Source: UJ101 sp965262705
GTDB taxonomy: Bacteria; Bacteroidota; Bacteroidia; Flavobacteriales; UJ101
Length of the DNA: 64,000 nucleotides
Direction of reading: 5' to 3'
NCBI GenBank assembly: GCA_965262705.1
Contig: OZ253556.1
Coordinates: 1,488,001-1,552,000 of the forward strand
Shown: one piece after another, positions 8,981 to 17,600 of the stretch
Layout of the letters: every line of letters starts with the position of its first letter
How positions within the stretch are numbered: the first letter of the stretch is position 1
Position numbers and translations under genes: made by a program
Notes under the pieces: model-generated
What the model saw: only the letters and a program-made list of their open reading frames with translations
Databases searched by the model: none
Told to the model about the DNA's origin: nothing

Positions 8981-9358
8981 AATACCAAATAATTTAAACA
9001 CTTTAACACATAGTTAAATTTTTATAGGCAGATTATAATAATATAATATCGTAACAATAAAACATTTATAATGTTTATTACAATAACTAAGCGCAATAAA
9101 AATTAACATTAACAAGTATTAATAAGATAAATATTAAAATTTATAAAATATTAGGCGTATAAAATAATTAACAATACCAAATAATTTAAACACTTTAACA
9201 CATAGTTAAATTTTTATAGGCGAATTATAAAATATAATATTGTAATAATAAAACATTTATAATATTTATTACAATAACTAAGCGCAATAAAATTAATATT
9301 AACAAGTATTAATAAAACAAGTATAAAAATTTATAAAATATTAGGTTTATAAAGTAAA
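8981..9358. repeat. Tandem duplication of about 190 bp, AT-rich
   Basis: The block starting AATACCAAATAATTTAAACA at 8981 recurs at 9173 with a few substitutions and small indels through about 9358. Each copy carries ATTTAAACACTTTAACA. The duplication lies just upstream of the minus-strand secreted-protein gene (start 8931), so it may duplicate that gene's upstream regulatory DNA. No ORF is present. Confidence 0.85.
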
Positions 9359-9384
9359 ATTAATGCGGTTTACTATGAAGATAT

Positions 9385-9549
9385 GAGACCGTTGCAAAAA
9401 GTACTTTAGCAAAAAAATGCGACGCACGAGGAAAATTAAATACCGGAGCAACCTAATGGGTGTGGAGGATTTTAATTTTTTGAGAAGGGCGTCGTTTGAA
9501 GTTAGATGCTTTCTTTTTCATGCTTTTTTACGTGTTTTGCAACGGTCTT
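9385..9549 (+). mobile_element. 165-bp MITE-like element (copy A)
   Basis: The element has ends GAGACCGTTGCAAAAAG and TTGCAACGGTCTT, and a perfect 5-bp target duplication (GATAT at 9380-9384 and 9550-9554). The interior carries the family markers AATACCGGAGCAACCTAATG and GATTTTAATTTTTTGAG. It has no coding capacity for a transposase, consistent with a non-autonomous MITE. Confidence 0.85.
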
Positions 9550-9842
9550 GATATTGACTATGATTGAATAGGTACCGCGAACATTCCTATGAGTTGTGCT
9601 CGCAAGTTTCGAGGAAAAAGCCGTGCTTTTCTCTTGCCTGCCCAAAAGGATATGTCAATTATAAACTTTGAATGGCTATGCGCGTGGAAGGGGTTAGGCG
9701 GGAACGCCCAAAACAAGAAGCTAAATGCGTTCTATAAGTGTACGTTAGTTTAATTAAGCTAAAGTCAGCGAAGCTAAAAGGCGCGCTTTTTATTTTCTTT
9801 TTATTTTCTAACGAGAACCAACTATATTCGCAAAAAAAGTTT
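9550..9842. other. Gap upstream of fabG
   Basis: No gene is recognised. The sequence is less AT-rich than other gaps. It contains GGCGGGAACGCC at 9697-9708, a motif also present at 45861-45872, and an AAAGTCAGCGAAGCTAAAAG stretch near 9760-9780 that belongs to a short dispersed repeat. An in-frame upstream start for fabG at 9738 lies within this repeat-derived DNA and is unlikely to be used. Confidence 0.4.
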
Positions 9843-10589
9843 ATGCGGTTACTAGAAGGGAAAAATGTAATTATTACGGGGGCAACAAGGGGAATTGGAA
9901 AAGAAATTGTTCACACCTTTGCAAAACAAGGCGCCAATATCGCGTTTACTTTTGCCTCATCAGTAGAAAAAGCCAAGCAGGTTGCCGAAGAATTAAAAAA
10001 GGATGAAACAAAAATAAAAGCCTATCAATCCGATGCTTCGGATTATAATGCCGCACAGGCGTTAGCCACTGCAGTTCTTAAAGATTTTGGAAGTGTGGAC
10101 GTATTAATCAATAATGCAGGGATCACTAAAGATAACCTTTTGATGCGTATGAAAAAGGAGGATTGGGCAAGGGTCATTAGAGTAAATCTTGATTCGGTTT
10201 TTAATATGACCAAGGCCTTTTTGCTCCCTATGCTAAAACAGCGCAAGGGGTCTATTATCAATATGGCTTCTGTAGTTGGAGTGAAAGGAAATGCAGGACA
10301 AAGTAATTATGCGGCTTCGAAGGCAGGAATTATTGGTTTTTCTAAATCCATAGCGCAAGAGCTAGGTTCTCGCAACATTCGTTGTAATGTAATCGCGCCG
10401 GGATTTATTGAAACCGAAATGACCGAAATATTAGACAAGAAAATAAAAAACGAATGGATTAAGGGCATTCCATTGAAACGAGCCGGCACAACCGCAGATG
10501 TTGCCAATGCGTGCCTTTTTTATGCTTCTGATCTGTCGGCTTACATTACCGGCGATGTAATGCACGTAAACGGAGGGATGTACACTTAA
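9843..10589 (+). CDS. fabG: 3-oxoacyl-[acyl-carrier-protein] reductase
   Basis: FabG reduces 3-oxoacyl-ACP with NADPH in type II fatty-acid synthesis in the cytosol. From the ATG at 9843 the protein has 248 residues, the normal length. It has the Rossmann motif GATRGIGKEI (12-21), NNAG (90-93) and the catalytic triad Ser143, Tyr156 and Lys160 in MASVVGVKGNAGQSNYAASK. The C-terminus GGMYT is typical of FabG. An in-frame start 35 codons upstream (9738) would add a non-homologous tail from repeat DNA, so I chose 9843. The gene stands alone. A mobile-repeat end lies five bases after its stop codon. Confidence 0.93.
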   Translation: MRLLEGKNVIITGATRGIGKEIVHTFAKQGANIAFTFASSVEKAKQVAEELKKDETKIKAYQSDASDYNAAQALATAVLKDFGSVDVLINNAGITKDNLLMRMKKEDWARVIRVNLDSVFNMTKAFLLPMLKQRKGSIINMASVVGVKGNAGQSNYAASKAGIIGFSKSIAQELGSRNIRCNVIAPGFIETEMTEILDKKIKNEWIKGIPLKRAGTTADVANACLFYASDLSAYITGDVMHVNGGMYT

Positions 10590-10593
10590 AAAT

Positions 10594-10606
10594 GAGACCG
10601 TTGCAA
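10594..10606. mobile_element. Solitary mobile-repeat end
   Basis: GAGACCGTTGCAA sits directly behind the fabG stop codon with no partner end nearby. It is a relic of an element that was deleted or truncated. Confidence 0.55.
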
Positions 10607-10635
10607 GGAGTAATTTAACAACGCCTTCTAAAAAG

Positions 10636-11094
10636 CTATATTAAAATCTGCTTTGCATGTTCTTTCGTTTTCACTTTTGTGATGACCTCTTCTATAATTC
10701 CTTTTTCGTTAATAAGAAAAGTGGTTCGATGAATGCCATCATAGGTGCGTCCCATGAATTTTTTAGGTCCCCAAACGCCAAACGCCTTAATGATCTCTTT
10801 GTTTTCATCGGCGATCAAAGGAAAAGGAAACTGATGTTTATCGGTCCAGTTTTTTTGCTTAGCCGGGCTATCCGCGCTCACGCCAATCACTTCATAACCT
10901 CTTGCTTTTAACGCCTCGTAATTATCCCGTAGGTTGCAGGCTTCGGCAGTGCATCCGGGCGTATGGGCTTTAGGGTAAAAGAACAAAACATATTTTTTCC
11001 CCTGATAATCTTTGGACGATATAGCGGCTTGATCTTGTGTAACTCCTGAAAAGTCAGGAGCGTTCATTCCTTTTTCTAATATTTTTGTACTCAT
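10636..11094 (-). CDS. bcp: Thioredoxin-dependent thiol peroxidase (BCP/PrxQ family)
   Basis: This peroxiredoxin reduces hydrogen peroxide and organic hydroperoxides with electrons from thioredoxin. The 152-residue protein shows the PrxQ active site HTPGCTAEACNLRDNY, with peroxidatic Cys48 and resolving Cys53 five residues apart, and later GVWGPKKFMGRTYDGIHRTT, the conserved BCP block. Length matches the family. Its ATG overlaps the stop of the upstream exonuclease gene by four bases (ATGA), so the two are translationally coupled. Assignment is very secure. Confidence 0.95.
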   Translation of the reverse strand: MSTKILEKGMNAPDFSGVTQDQAAISSKDYQGKKYVLFFYPKAHTPGCTAEACNLRDNYEALKARGYEVIGVSADSPAKQKNWTDKHQFPFPLIADENKEIIKAFGVWGPKKFMGRTYDGIHRTTFLINEKGIIEEVITKVKTKEHAKQILI

Positions 11095-11789
11095 TGTTCG
11101 ATTTTTAATAATGGTTCGTAGCGCAATTTACAAAAAATTTGAGCAACGGTAAGTGTATCTTTTTCACAATACACTTTTATTCGCTCCAAATCATTTTCCT
11201 GGTAATATACTTGTGCCACTTTACTGCCGTCTATATCATTTTTTGGGGTAGGAATGCCAAATACCTCCGCCAGTAATTCCATCGAAGTATAATGCTTATA
11301 ATCGCCGAATTTCCACAACTCCATCGTATCTAAATGCCGGATTTCCCAAGGCTTTTTTCCATATAAATTAAGGATTTCCGGCAAGGCAATCTGATGAATA
11401 ACCAGTCGTCTAGCAAGAAAGGGAAAATCGAATTCCTTACCGTTATGCGCACACAAAAAATGACTTGGCAAAAAAAACTTTTTTTCTAACAACTCGCTAA
11501 ACTCCCTAAGCAACTTGGACTCATCATGCCCATAAAAACTTTGTATCCTAAATTTTCTATCATTTAAAATAAGCCCGCATGAGATACAAACGATTTTCCC
11601 AAATTCAGCCATAATTCCTCCTCGTTCATAATAAAATGCTTCCGAATTGAGTTCTTCTTTTCTTTGCCATTTTGTTTTTTCAGCCCATAGATGCTGCTTA
11701 CGCTCAGATAAATCTTCCCACCGAGCTGCTTCTGGCACTGTTTCTATATCTAAAAACAATATATTTCTTAGAGGAATATTCTGAAACAT
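11091..11789 (-). CDS. DnaQ-like/PolB-type 3'-5' exonuclease (DEDDy)
   Basis: The 232-residue protein is a stand-alone proofreading-type exonuclease fold. ExoI is FLDIETVPE with Asp14 and Glu16, ExoII is CAHNGKEFDFPFLARRL, and ExoIII is YCEKD, whose Tyr-x3-Asp spacing marks the DEDDy class. It matches the family annotated in Bacteroidota as predicted 3'-5' exonuclease related to the PolB exonuclease domain. There is no polymerase domain. The exact nucleic-acid substrate is unknown. It is followed by bcp with a 4-base overlap. Confidence 0.85.
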   Translation of the reverse strand: MFQNIPLRNILFLDIETVPEAARWEDLSERKQHLWAEKTKWQRKEELNSEAFYYERGGIMAEFGKIVCISCGLILNDRKFRIQSFYGHDESKLLREFSELLEKKFFLPSHFLCAHNGKEFDFPFLARRLVIHQIALPEILNLYGKKPWEIRHLDTMELWKFGDYKHYTSMELLAEVFGIPTPKNDIDGSKVAQVYYQENDLERIKVYCEKDTLTVAQIFCKLRYEPLLKIEQ

Positions 11790-11914
11790 AGTTACTTAAC
11801 CATTTTTAATAGCCGATTTATTTGTTGTAAAGTATCAAAAATAATCATTTTTAAATCATCTCATAAGCTATTCTTCCCTTTTTTAATTTAATAAACTTAT
11901 GGTACATTCGATAT

Positions 11915-12079
11915 GAAGCCGTTGCAAAAAGCATTTTAGCAAAAAAATGCGACGCACGAGGAAAATTAAATACCGGAGCAACCTAATGGGTGTGGAGGAT
12001 TTTAATTTTTTGAGAAGGGCGCCGTTTGAAGCGATATGCTTTCTTTTTCATACTTTTTTATGTGTTCTGCAACAGTCTC
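11915..12079 (+). mobile_element. MITE-like element (copy B), upstream of and overlapping the HU-like ORF
   Basis: Forward-oriented family copy with mutated ends (GAAGCCGTTGCA and TGCAACAGTCTC). No flanking duplication is evident. It is 165 bp like copy A. Its last 44 bases form the first codons of the HU-like reading frame at 12036-12410. Confidence 0.8.
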
Positions 12080-12410
12080 AAAATATCCATATATTAAAGC
12101 ATCTCGCTTCAAACGGCAAAAGTCAGCGCAAACTAAAGGGCTCAAAATTGAAAAATTTAGTGCGCTGTCTGAACCTGATATTTACGGTGTCATCATCGGT
12201 TTAGAGAATGTGATACAAAATAAACTGGCAGAAGGAAAAATTGTGCGTTTTGATCGTTTTGGCTCGTTGTATCCCTCGCTGTCAAGCCATCTTTCGGGCA
12301 CAGAAAAAGAAGTGAGTGCACAAAGTATTAAAAAACTAAAGGTCAATTACCACGCCGGCAAGCGCATCCTCGAAGCGATGGAAAATGCACCCAAAGAAAA
12401 GGTAAAATAA
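12036..12410 (+). CDS. HU-like DNA-binding protein with a repeat-derived N-terminus
   Basis: From about residue 40 the 124-residue frame is a Bacteroidota HU-family domain: FSALSEPDIYGVIIGLENVI, then NKLAEGKIVRFDRFGSLYPS, and SIKKLKVNYHAGKRIL, followed by a short Lys-rich tail. The usual first 35-40 residues of the family (basic start plus first helix) are absent. Instead the ATG at 12036 and roughly the first 15 codons come from the MITE copy B terminus, and the next 20 or so from another repeat piece (GTCAGCGCAAACTAAAG at 12122-12138). It is either a chimeric protein translated from the MITE start codon or a 5'-truncated pseudogene. The DNA-binding beta arm seems present. A 22-bp repeat array follows 30 bases after the stop. 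Confidence 0.6.
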   Translation: MLSFSYFFMCSATVSKYPYIKASRFKRQKSAQTKGLKIEKFSALSEPDIYGVIIGLENVIQNKLAEGKIVRFDRFGSLYPSLSSHLSGTEKEVSAQSIKKLKVNYHAGKRILEAMENAPKEKVK

Positions 12411-12440
12411 ATTTTAAAGCCCCTTATAGAAATTCTCCAT

Positions 12441-12768
12441 GGAGAGTTGAGCAACTTGTCAAGGAGAGTTGAGCAACTTGTCAAGGAGAGTTAAGCAACT
12501 TATCAAGGAGAGTTGAGCAACTTATCAAGGAGAGTTGAGCAACTTGTCAAGGAGAGTTGAGCAACTTGTCAAGGAGAGTTGAGCAACTTGTCAAGGAGAG
12601 TTGAATAACTTGCCAAGGAGAGTTGAGCAACTTATCAAGGAGAGTTGAGTAACTTGTCAAGGAGAGTTGAGTAACTTGTCAAGGAGAGTTGAGCAACTTG
12701 TCAAGGAGAGTTAAGTAACTTATCAAGGAGAGTTGAGCAACTTATCAAGGAGAGTTGAGCAAAACTTA
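12441..12768. repeat. Fifteen tandem 22-bp units containing a dyad
   Basis: The unit GGAGAGTTGAGCAACTTGTC+AA repeats head to tail from 12441. Units start at 12441, 12463, 12485 and so on to 12749, the last unit being degenerate. Each contains AGTTG-N2-CAACT, a 12-bp dyad spaced every two helical turns. Differences among units are only transitions, at a few fixed positions. Unit 13 (12705) has AGTTA-N2-TAACT, a paired change that keeps the dyad. Stops occur in all frames, so it is non-coding. There are no unique spacers, so it is not CRISPR. Confidence 0.95.
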
Positions 12769-12825
12769 TAAAGGTTTAAAGTAAATCATGCTGGGGCTCA
12801 AGTAAACCACAAAAAAGAAATCCTA

Positions 12826-12842
12826 TTTTTTGCAAAGGTCTC
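12826..12842. mobile_element. Solitary mobile-repeat end behind the 22-bp array
   Basis: ATTTTTTGCAAAGGTCTC is a right-hand end of the repeat family without its body. It faces outward from the HU gene and array, 15 bases before copy C. Confidence 0.6.
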
Positions 12843-12856
12843 ATTAAGTTAATATC

Positions 12857-13021
12857 AAGACCGTTGCAAAAAGCACTTTAGCAAAAAAATGCGACGCACG
12901 AGGAAAATTAAATACCGGAGCAACCTAATGGGTGTGGAGGATTTTAATTTTTTGAGAAGGGCGCCGTTTGAAGCGAGATGCTTTCTTTTTCATACTTTTT
13001 TATGTGTTCTGCAACGGTCTC
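12857..13021 (+). mobile_element. MITE-like element (copy C)
   Basis: A 165-bp copy with ends AAGACCGTTGCAAAAAG and TGCAACGGTCTC and a perfect 5-bp target duplication (ATATC at 12852-12856 and 13022-13026). The interior is nearly identical to copies A and B. This is among the best-preserved members, so it probably moved recently. Confidence 0.88.
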
Positions 13022-13061
13022 ATATCTCATTTACCGATTGAATTGATATAGCCCTATAAAT

Positions 13062-13099
13062 AAAAAAACCCATCCTTGCACGCGTGCAAGGATGGGTTT
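13062..13099 (-). terminator. Rho-independent terminator of SusD 2
   Basis: AAACCCATCCTTGCACG at 13066-13082 is followed immediately by its perfect complement CGTGCAAGGATGGGTTT, a 17-bp palindrome with no spacer. On the minus strand it runs into a T-run (A-run at 13062-13068 on the plus strand). It lies about 75 bp past the stop of the minus-strand susD-like gene. Confidence 0.85.
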
Positions 13100-13172
13100 A
13101 CTCACTAAATAAGCGGCTTAATACGCTGCGCTTAGGTTACTCCTTTCGATTGATCAATTTGTGCCTAAGGAA

Positions 13173-14612
13173 TTATCTATTTTGATTAACCGCCTTGGTA
13201 ATATTAGAATTGGCATCAATTTCCATCTGTGGTATCTTTAAGTAATACCGTGTATCATCTTTTTCCAGGTTCACTATGCTTTTATGATTAGCATCTCTTT
13301 TCATCGGTCTTCTTAATCGCTTTAAATCAAAAAATTCTACCCCAATTTCTCCATACAATTCTTTTCTTCTTTCCAATAAGATTTCATTGAACAAATCTTC
13401 ACCGGTGTTTCCAGAGGCAACTGCCTTACGGTCTCTGTTTTTTTGCAGTGCATACAATAACTTTGCTGCGCCGGTGGGATCTCCCTGCCAGAATTTTGCT
13501 TCGGCTTCCATTAAAATCATTTCCGGCGTTCGCATAAGCGGGGCATCACAGGCAAAGGAAAAATCAAATTTGGTAGTCCTGAATTTTTGATATAAAGGAA
13601 CTCCCGTGTTTTCTTCAAAAAGTTTTCGTACATCCGTGTCAGAAAAGGTATCAATAAAATGGCGATTTATATAAAAATTACCATATCCATCAGGATGCAC
13701 AAATGAATGAGGTGCCATTGTATAATAAGCACTTTGATCTTCTTGTTGATGCATTGCCCATATCCACTCATTATCTTCCATCTTATCAAAGCCATCCGTG
13801 TATTGTTCAGGGGACAATACATTTTCTGGTGTTCCGCCATAGGCGTCATGTGCCAGTTGTTCGCATAAGGACCAATTGTCTTGCGTTACCAGCAACACGC
13901 GGGCAAAAATCCCCTGCGCTACTGCCTTATTTATAAAGGTTTTACCTGGCCTTGAATTGTCCAGGTGATCGACGGCAAACTGCAGGTCTTCTTTGATTAA
14001 ATCATAGACTTCTTTTAGCGTAGAAAACGGCTTGCTCTCCAGATTATTTGGGGTGGTATAAATGGGTAAGGAGGGTTTGGAGGGATCTTCAGTATAGGTG
14101 CTCTGATAATCTATCGCCAATTGAAAATAGAAAAACGCACGCAAGGCACGGGCATGAGCGGTTAGTTTTTCTTTGTCTGCTTCAGCGAGTTCAGGGCTTT
14201 TATTCACTCCATTGATAATAATATTGGCTTGATTTATCATATTATAAAAGAAAGTCCAAGTAAATGCTGGTCTTGCATAAGTAGGTTCTCTATGTAAATG
14301 ATTGTAGTCATATACAAACCAACTATTACCCCCCTCTATAAAATCATTTCCTTTTGCTGTACGGGCAAAATAAACAGAGAAAAGCCCATTAGTCTGATGA
14401 GATTGACTTACCATAGATGATGGGACATTTCTTAAAAATCGATAAATTCCTGCGAAATTATGATTCACGTTTTCCATTGAACTAAAAATTACTTCAGAGG
14501 GAACTTGAGTGCTGATTTTTGGGCGGCTGAGTATATCGTCCGCATTACACGCATGGAAAAGCGCTAACAGTATCGTATAATAAATAATAGATTTGATCTT
14601 TATGATTTTCAT
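13173..14612 (-). CDS. RagB/SusD-family outer-membrane lipoprotein (pair 2)
   Basis: A 479-residue substrate-binding lipoprotein of the SusCD type. The signal peptide ends LLALFHAC with lipidated Cys22. The family signature LRAFFYFQLAIDYQ (near 160), the TPR-like helices, and the C-terminal LMEAEAKFWQGDPTGAAKLL and ELYGEIGVEFFDLKRL motifs are all present. It follows its SusC partner by 19 bases and ends at the strong terminator at 13062-13099, so the unit is two genes. No carbohydrate-active enzyme is nearby. The ligand is unknown and could be glycan or peptide. Confidence 0.92.
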   Translation of the reverse strand: MKIIKIKSIIYYTILLALFHACNADDILSRPKISTQVPSEVIFSSMENVNHNFAGIYRFLRNVPSSMVSQSHQTNGLFSVYFARTAKGNDFIEGGNSWFVYDYNHLHREPTYARPAFTWTFFYNMINQANIIINGVNKSPELAEADKEKLTAHARALRAFFYFQLAIDYQSTYTEDPSKPSLPIYTTPNNLESKPFSTLKEVYDLIKEDLQFAVDHLDNSRPGKTFINKAVAQGIFARVLLVTQDNWSLCEQLAHDAYGGTPENVLSPEQYTDGFDKMEDNEWIWAMHQQEDQSAYYTMAPHSFVHPDGYGNFYINRHFIDTFSDTDVRKLFEENTGVPLYQKFRTTKFDFSFACDAPLMRTPEMILMEAEAKFWQGDPTGAAKLLYALQKNRDRKAVASGNTGEDLFNEILLERRKELYGEIGVEFFDLKRLRRPMKRDANHKSIVNLEKDDTRYYLKIPQMEIDANSNITKAVNQNR

Positions 14613-14631
14613 ATCGTTTGTGTTTTTAAAA

Positions 14632-17600
14632 TTAAAAAGTTAGTTTTATTCCAAAAGAATAGGTTTTCATCAGATTAGATCGATAATTAGTCGTTCCGGC
14701 TAAATTTTGTTCCGGGTCCAGCCCTTTGTGCGATTGTAAAGTCCATAGATTATCTCCCTGAAAATAAATCCTAAAGGCAGATACCTTTAATTTACTGAGA
14801 AGTTGAGCGGGTAAATTATACCCTAGCGTAATCGCTTTCAGCCTAAGATAATCGTTGTCAAATAAAAATCTTGTAGAGGTTCCATTGAAATCATTTTTAC
14901 TAGCAAGAAGAAGGGGGACATTCGTTTTATCGCCGCGTTTTTGCCAGCGGTGCTTAATATCCGTAGTCAATTGACTTCCTGCGCTATCAAGGGAACTCAT
15001 TAAGCCACTATATTGAGAATCTAATATTTTACTTCCATAACTGAAATTAAATAATAAACTCATATCAAACTGTTTATATTGTAGATAGGTATTGAACCCG
15101 CCAATAAAATCGGGTAAAGAAGACCCCACATCACCATAACGGGTTGCCTCCTCATATTTGTTGGTTTTGACTCTTCTTCCGGTGGGTTTCCCCTCTTTAT
15201 CCACCTCATCTTTATACCATAGCGCCTTTCCACTTTTAAGGTTTACCCCTGCATACTCCCAAATATAAAAATCATATAAGGATCTTCCGGGTTTCCATAA
15301 TTTGGTGCCACTAATAAACTGATCTTGAGAAAGGGCTATAATCTCATTGTGATCGAATGAAATATTTAACGAGGTTTTCCATGTCCAGTCAGTATTACGA
15401 ATATTTACGGTAGAAAGAATGAACTCATAGCCATAATTTCTTAGCTTTGCAATATTCTGCTTGATCGAACTGCTCCCTGTGGAAGGTGCCAGCGGCCGGT
15501 CATAAATTAAATCCTTCGTTTTTTTATTGTAATAATCAGCAGTAAGGTTAATTCTACTGTTTAAAAAGGCTAAGTCTAAGCCTAAGTTAAAAGACCCGGT
15601 TTTCTCCCAAGTCAAACTAGGGTCTGTTACCTCTGCAGCTGTCACGCCGATTATATCTCCATCACCCCATCCGAGATCGAAGCCTTGAGCGTAGGGAAAA
15701 TAGTCTTGAAGACCATCACTATTCATTGCTTTATTATTTCCCAATTCCCCGTATGAACTTCGTATTTTAAATAAACTTACCCACGTGAGATTATTTTTTA
15801 GGAACGATTCTTCCGATACAATCCAACTTCCACCGAGAGAGTAAAAGTTCCCTCTTCTTCTGCCCTCGGCAAAACGTGTAGAAGCATCTCGCCTAAAAGA
15901 CCCTTCAATAAAGTATTTCTTTTGATAATTATACTTAAGCCTTCCGAGAGAACTGAGTAAAATTTCCTCACCCAAGTCGCCGGTTAATTGTTCTGGCTTT
16001 AAGCCGCTAGATAGAACTCTCGTCCCCGGGATAAATCCTGTTTTTCTACCCTCAAAATCATCCTTTTTCATTCGGTATTGCTCGGTGATAATATCTGCCC
16101 CTAAAGTATGACTACCAAAACTTTTATTAAAGTTAAGTGCATTGGTAAAATTTATGGTCTCTATGACATTTCTTGTTTTAGAAGTTCTTCCTTGGACCTC
16201 TTTTGCATCTCCATATAAACCATTGTTAAATTGATCTTGGTCATATAGATAATTTTCATACGAAAGCGTAGATTTGAACTTTAAGTACGGGGTAAACTGA
16301 ATTTGTGCATAACCGCCTGCAGTATATTGCGTTCTGGTTTCTACATTATCATCTAAATATAAAGACCCATACGCATTTCCAGTACTCATAATAGGCCTTT
16401 TTCCGTTTATCGATTGCTCATTATCGCCAAAATCAAAAATCTTATGCCCCTGACTATCCAATATAAGCTTTCCTTTTTCATCTCGGCGATAAAATGGATA
16501 AATACTGGATACCCTATTTATCCAGCCCATGGTACTTATGTATAATGCGCTGCTTTGGGTAGGATTATTAGAAATAGATTTTGAAAAAGAAGTATTTAAC
16601 CCTGCTGAAAACCAATTGTTTACTTTGGTGTCAATGGACAAGCGCGTGGTAATTCGATTGAAATCAGATTTTTCTACAGCACCTTCTTGATCTAAATAGT
16701 TTGAGGAAAAGAAATAAGTGGTCTTATCACTTCCCCCGCTCACATTTAACCCATATTCTCTACGTATCGCTACATCTCTTAATATAATATCTTCCCAATC
16801 GGTATCCCAAAGCAAAGAAGCACCGGGAGCTATCTTTCCATCCACTCCCACAGGCTTCTCTACATTGTAAGGATTATACCCTACATAGTCAATCAGCCCA
16901 TCGGTAGCAGACTGTGCTGCCTCCTGCTCAGATTGCTTATCTATATAACTCGCCTTGTTTCTAAGCGCTTCCCAGGTATATTTCATATAGTCCTCAGCGC
17001 CTACCAAAGGATACCTGCGAACCGCCGGAGAGGAAAATCCAGTCACTGCAGTAAACGATACTTTAGGTTTGGTATTTAATTTTCCTTTTTTAGTGGTAAT
17101 TAAAATGACCCCATTAGAAGCTCTGGAACCGTATAGAGCAGAAGTAGCTGCATCTTTCAGCAACGTTATGGATTCTACCTGATCTTCGCTTATGGTGTTT
17201 ATATTCCCATTATAAGGCAAATTATCCACTATAATTAAAGGGCTGGCAGAGGCATTGATACTTCCTGTTCCTCTAATTCTTATGGTAGGATTATTTCCTG
17301 GCTGGCCACCGCTGTTTATGATGGTAACGCCCGGCGCATTCCCCTGAATGGCTTGGGTGATAGAAGTAACTTGTTGTTTTTCTAAAGTTTCGGCATCGAT
17401 GGTATTGACTGCTCCTGTCAATTCCTTTTTCGTTGATTTTCCATACGCCACAATCACCGTCTCACCGATTAAGTTCACTTTCCCTGTCAGTGTTATATTC
17501 AGCGTAGTTCCACTAACTTTTTTTGTGAGGTCTTGCTTACCAATATAAGAGAACGTAAGTTTTTCTCCCTGCTTTGCGGTAATCGTATATTTCCCATTGG

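Noticed and set aside
9738..9842. N-terminal extension of fabG
   Set aside because: The 35 extra residues come from repeat-derived DNA and do not resemble FabG. The ATG at 9843 gives the normal 248-residue protein.
12441..12768. CRISPR array
   Set aside because: Repeats are directly abutting with no unique spacers, the unit is only 22 bp, and no cas gene is present.
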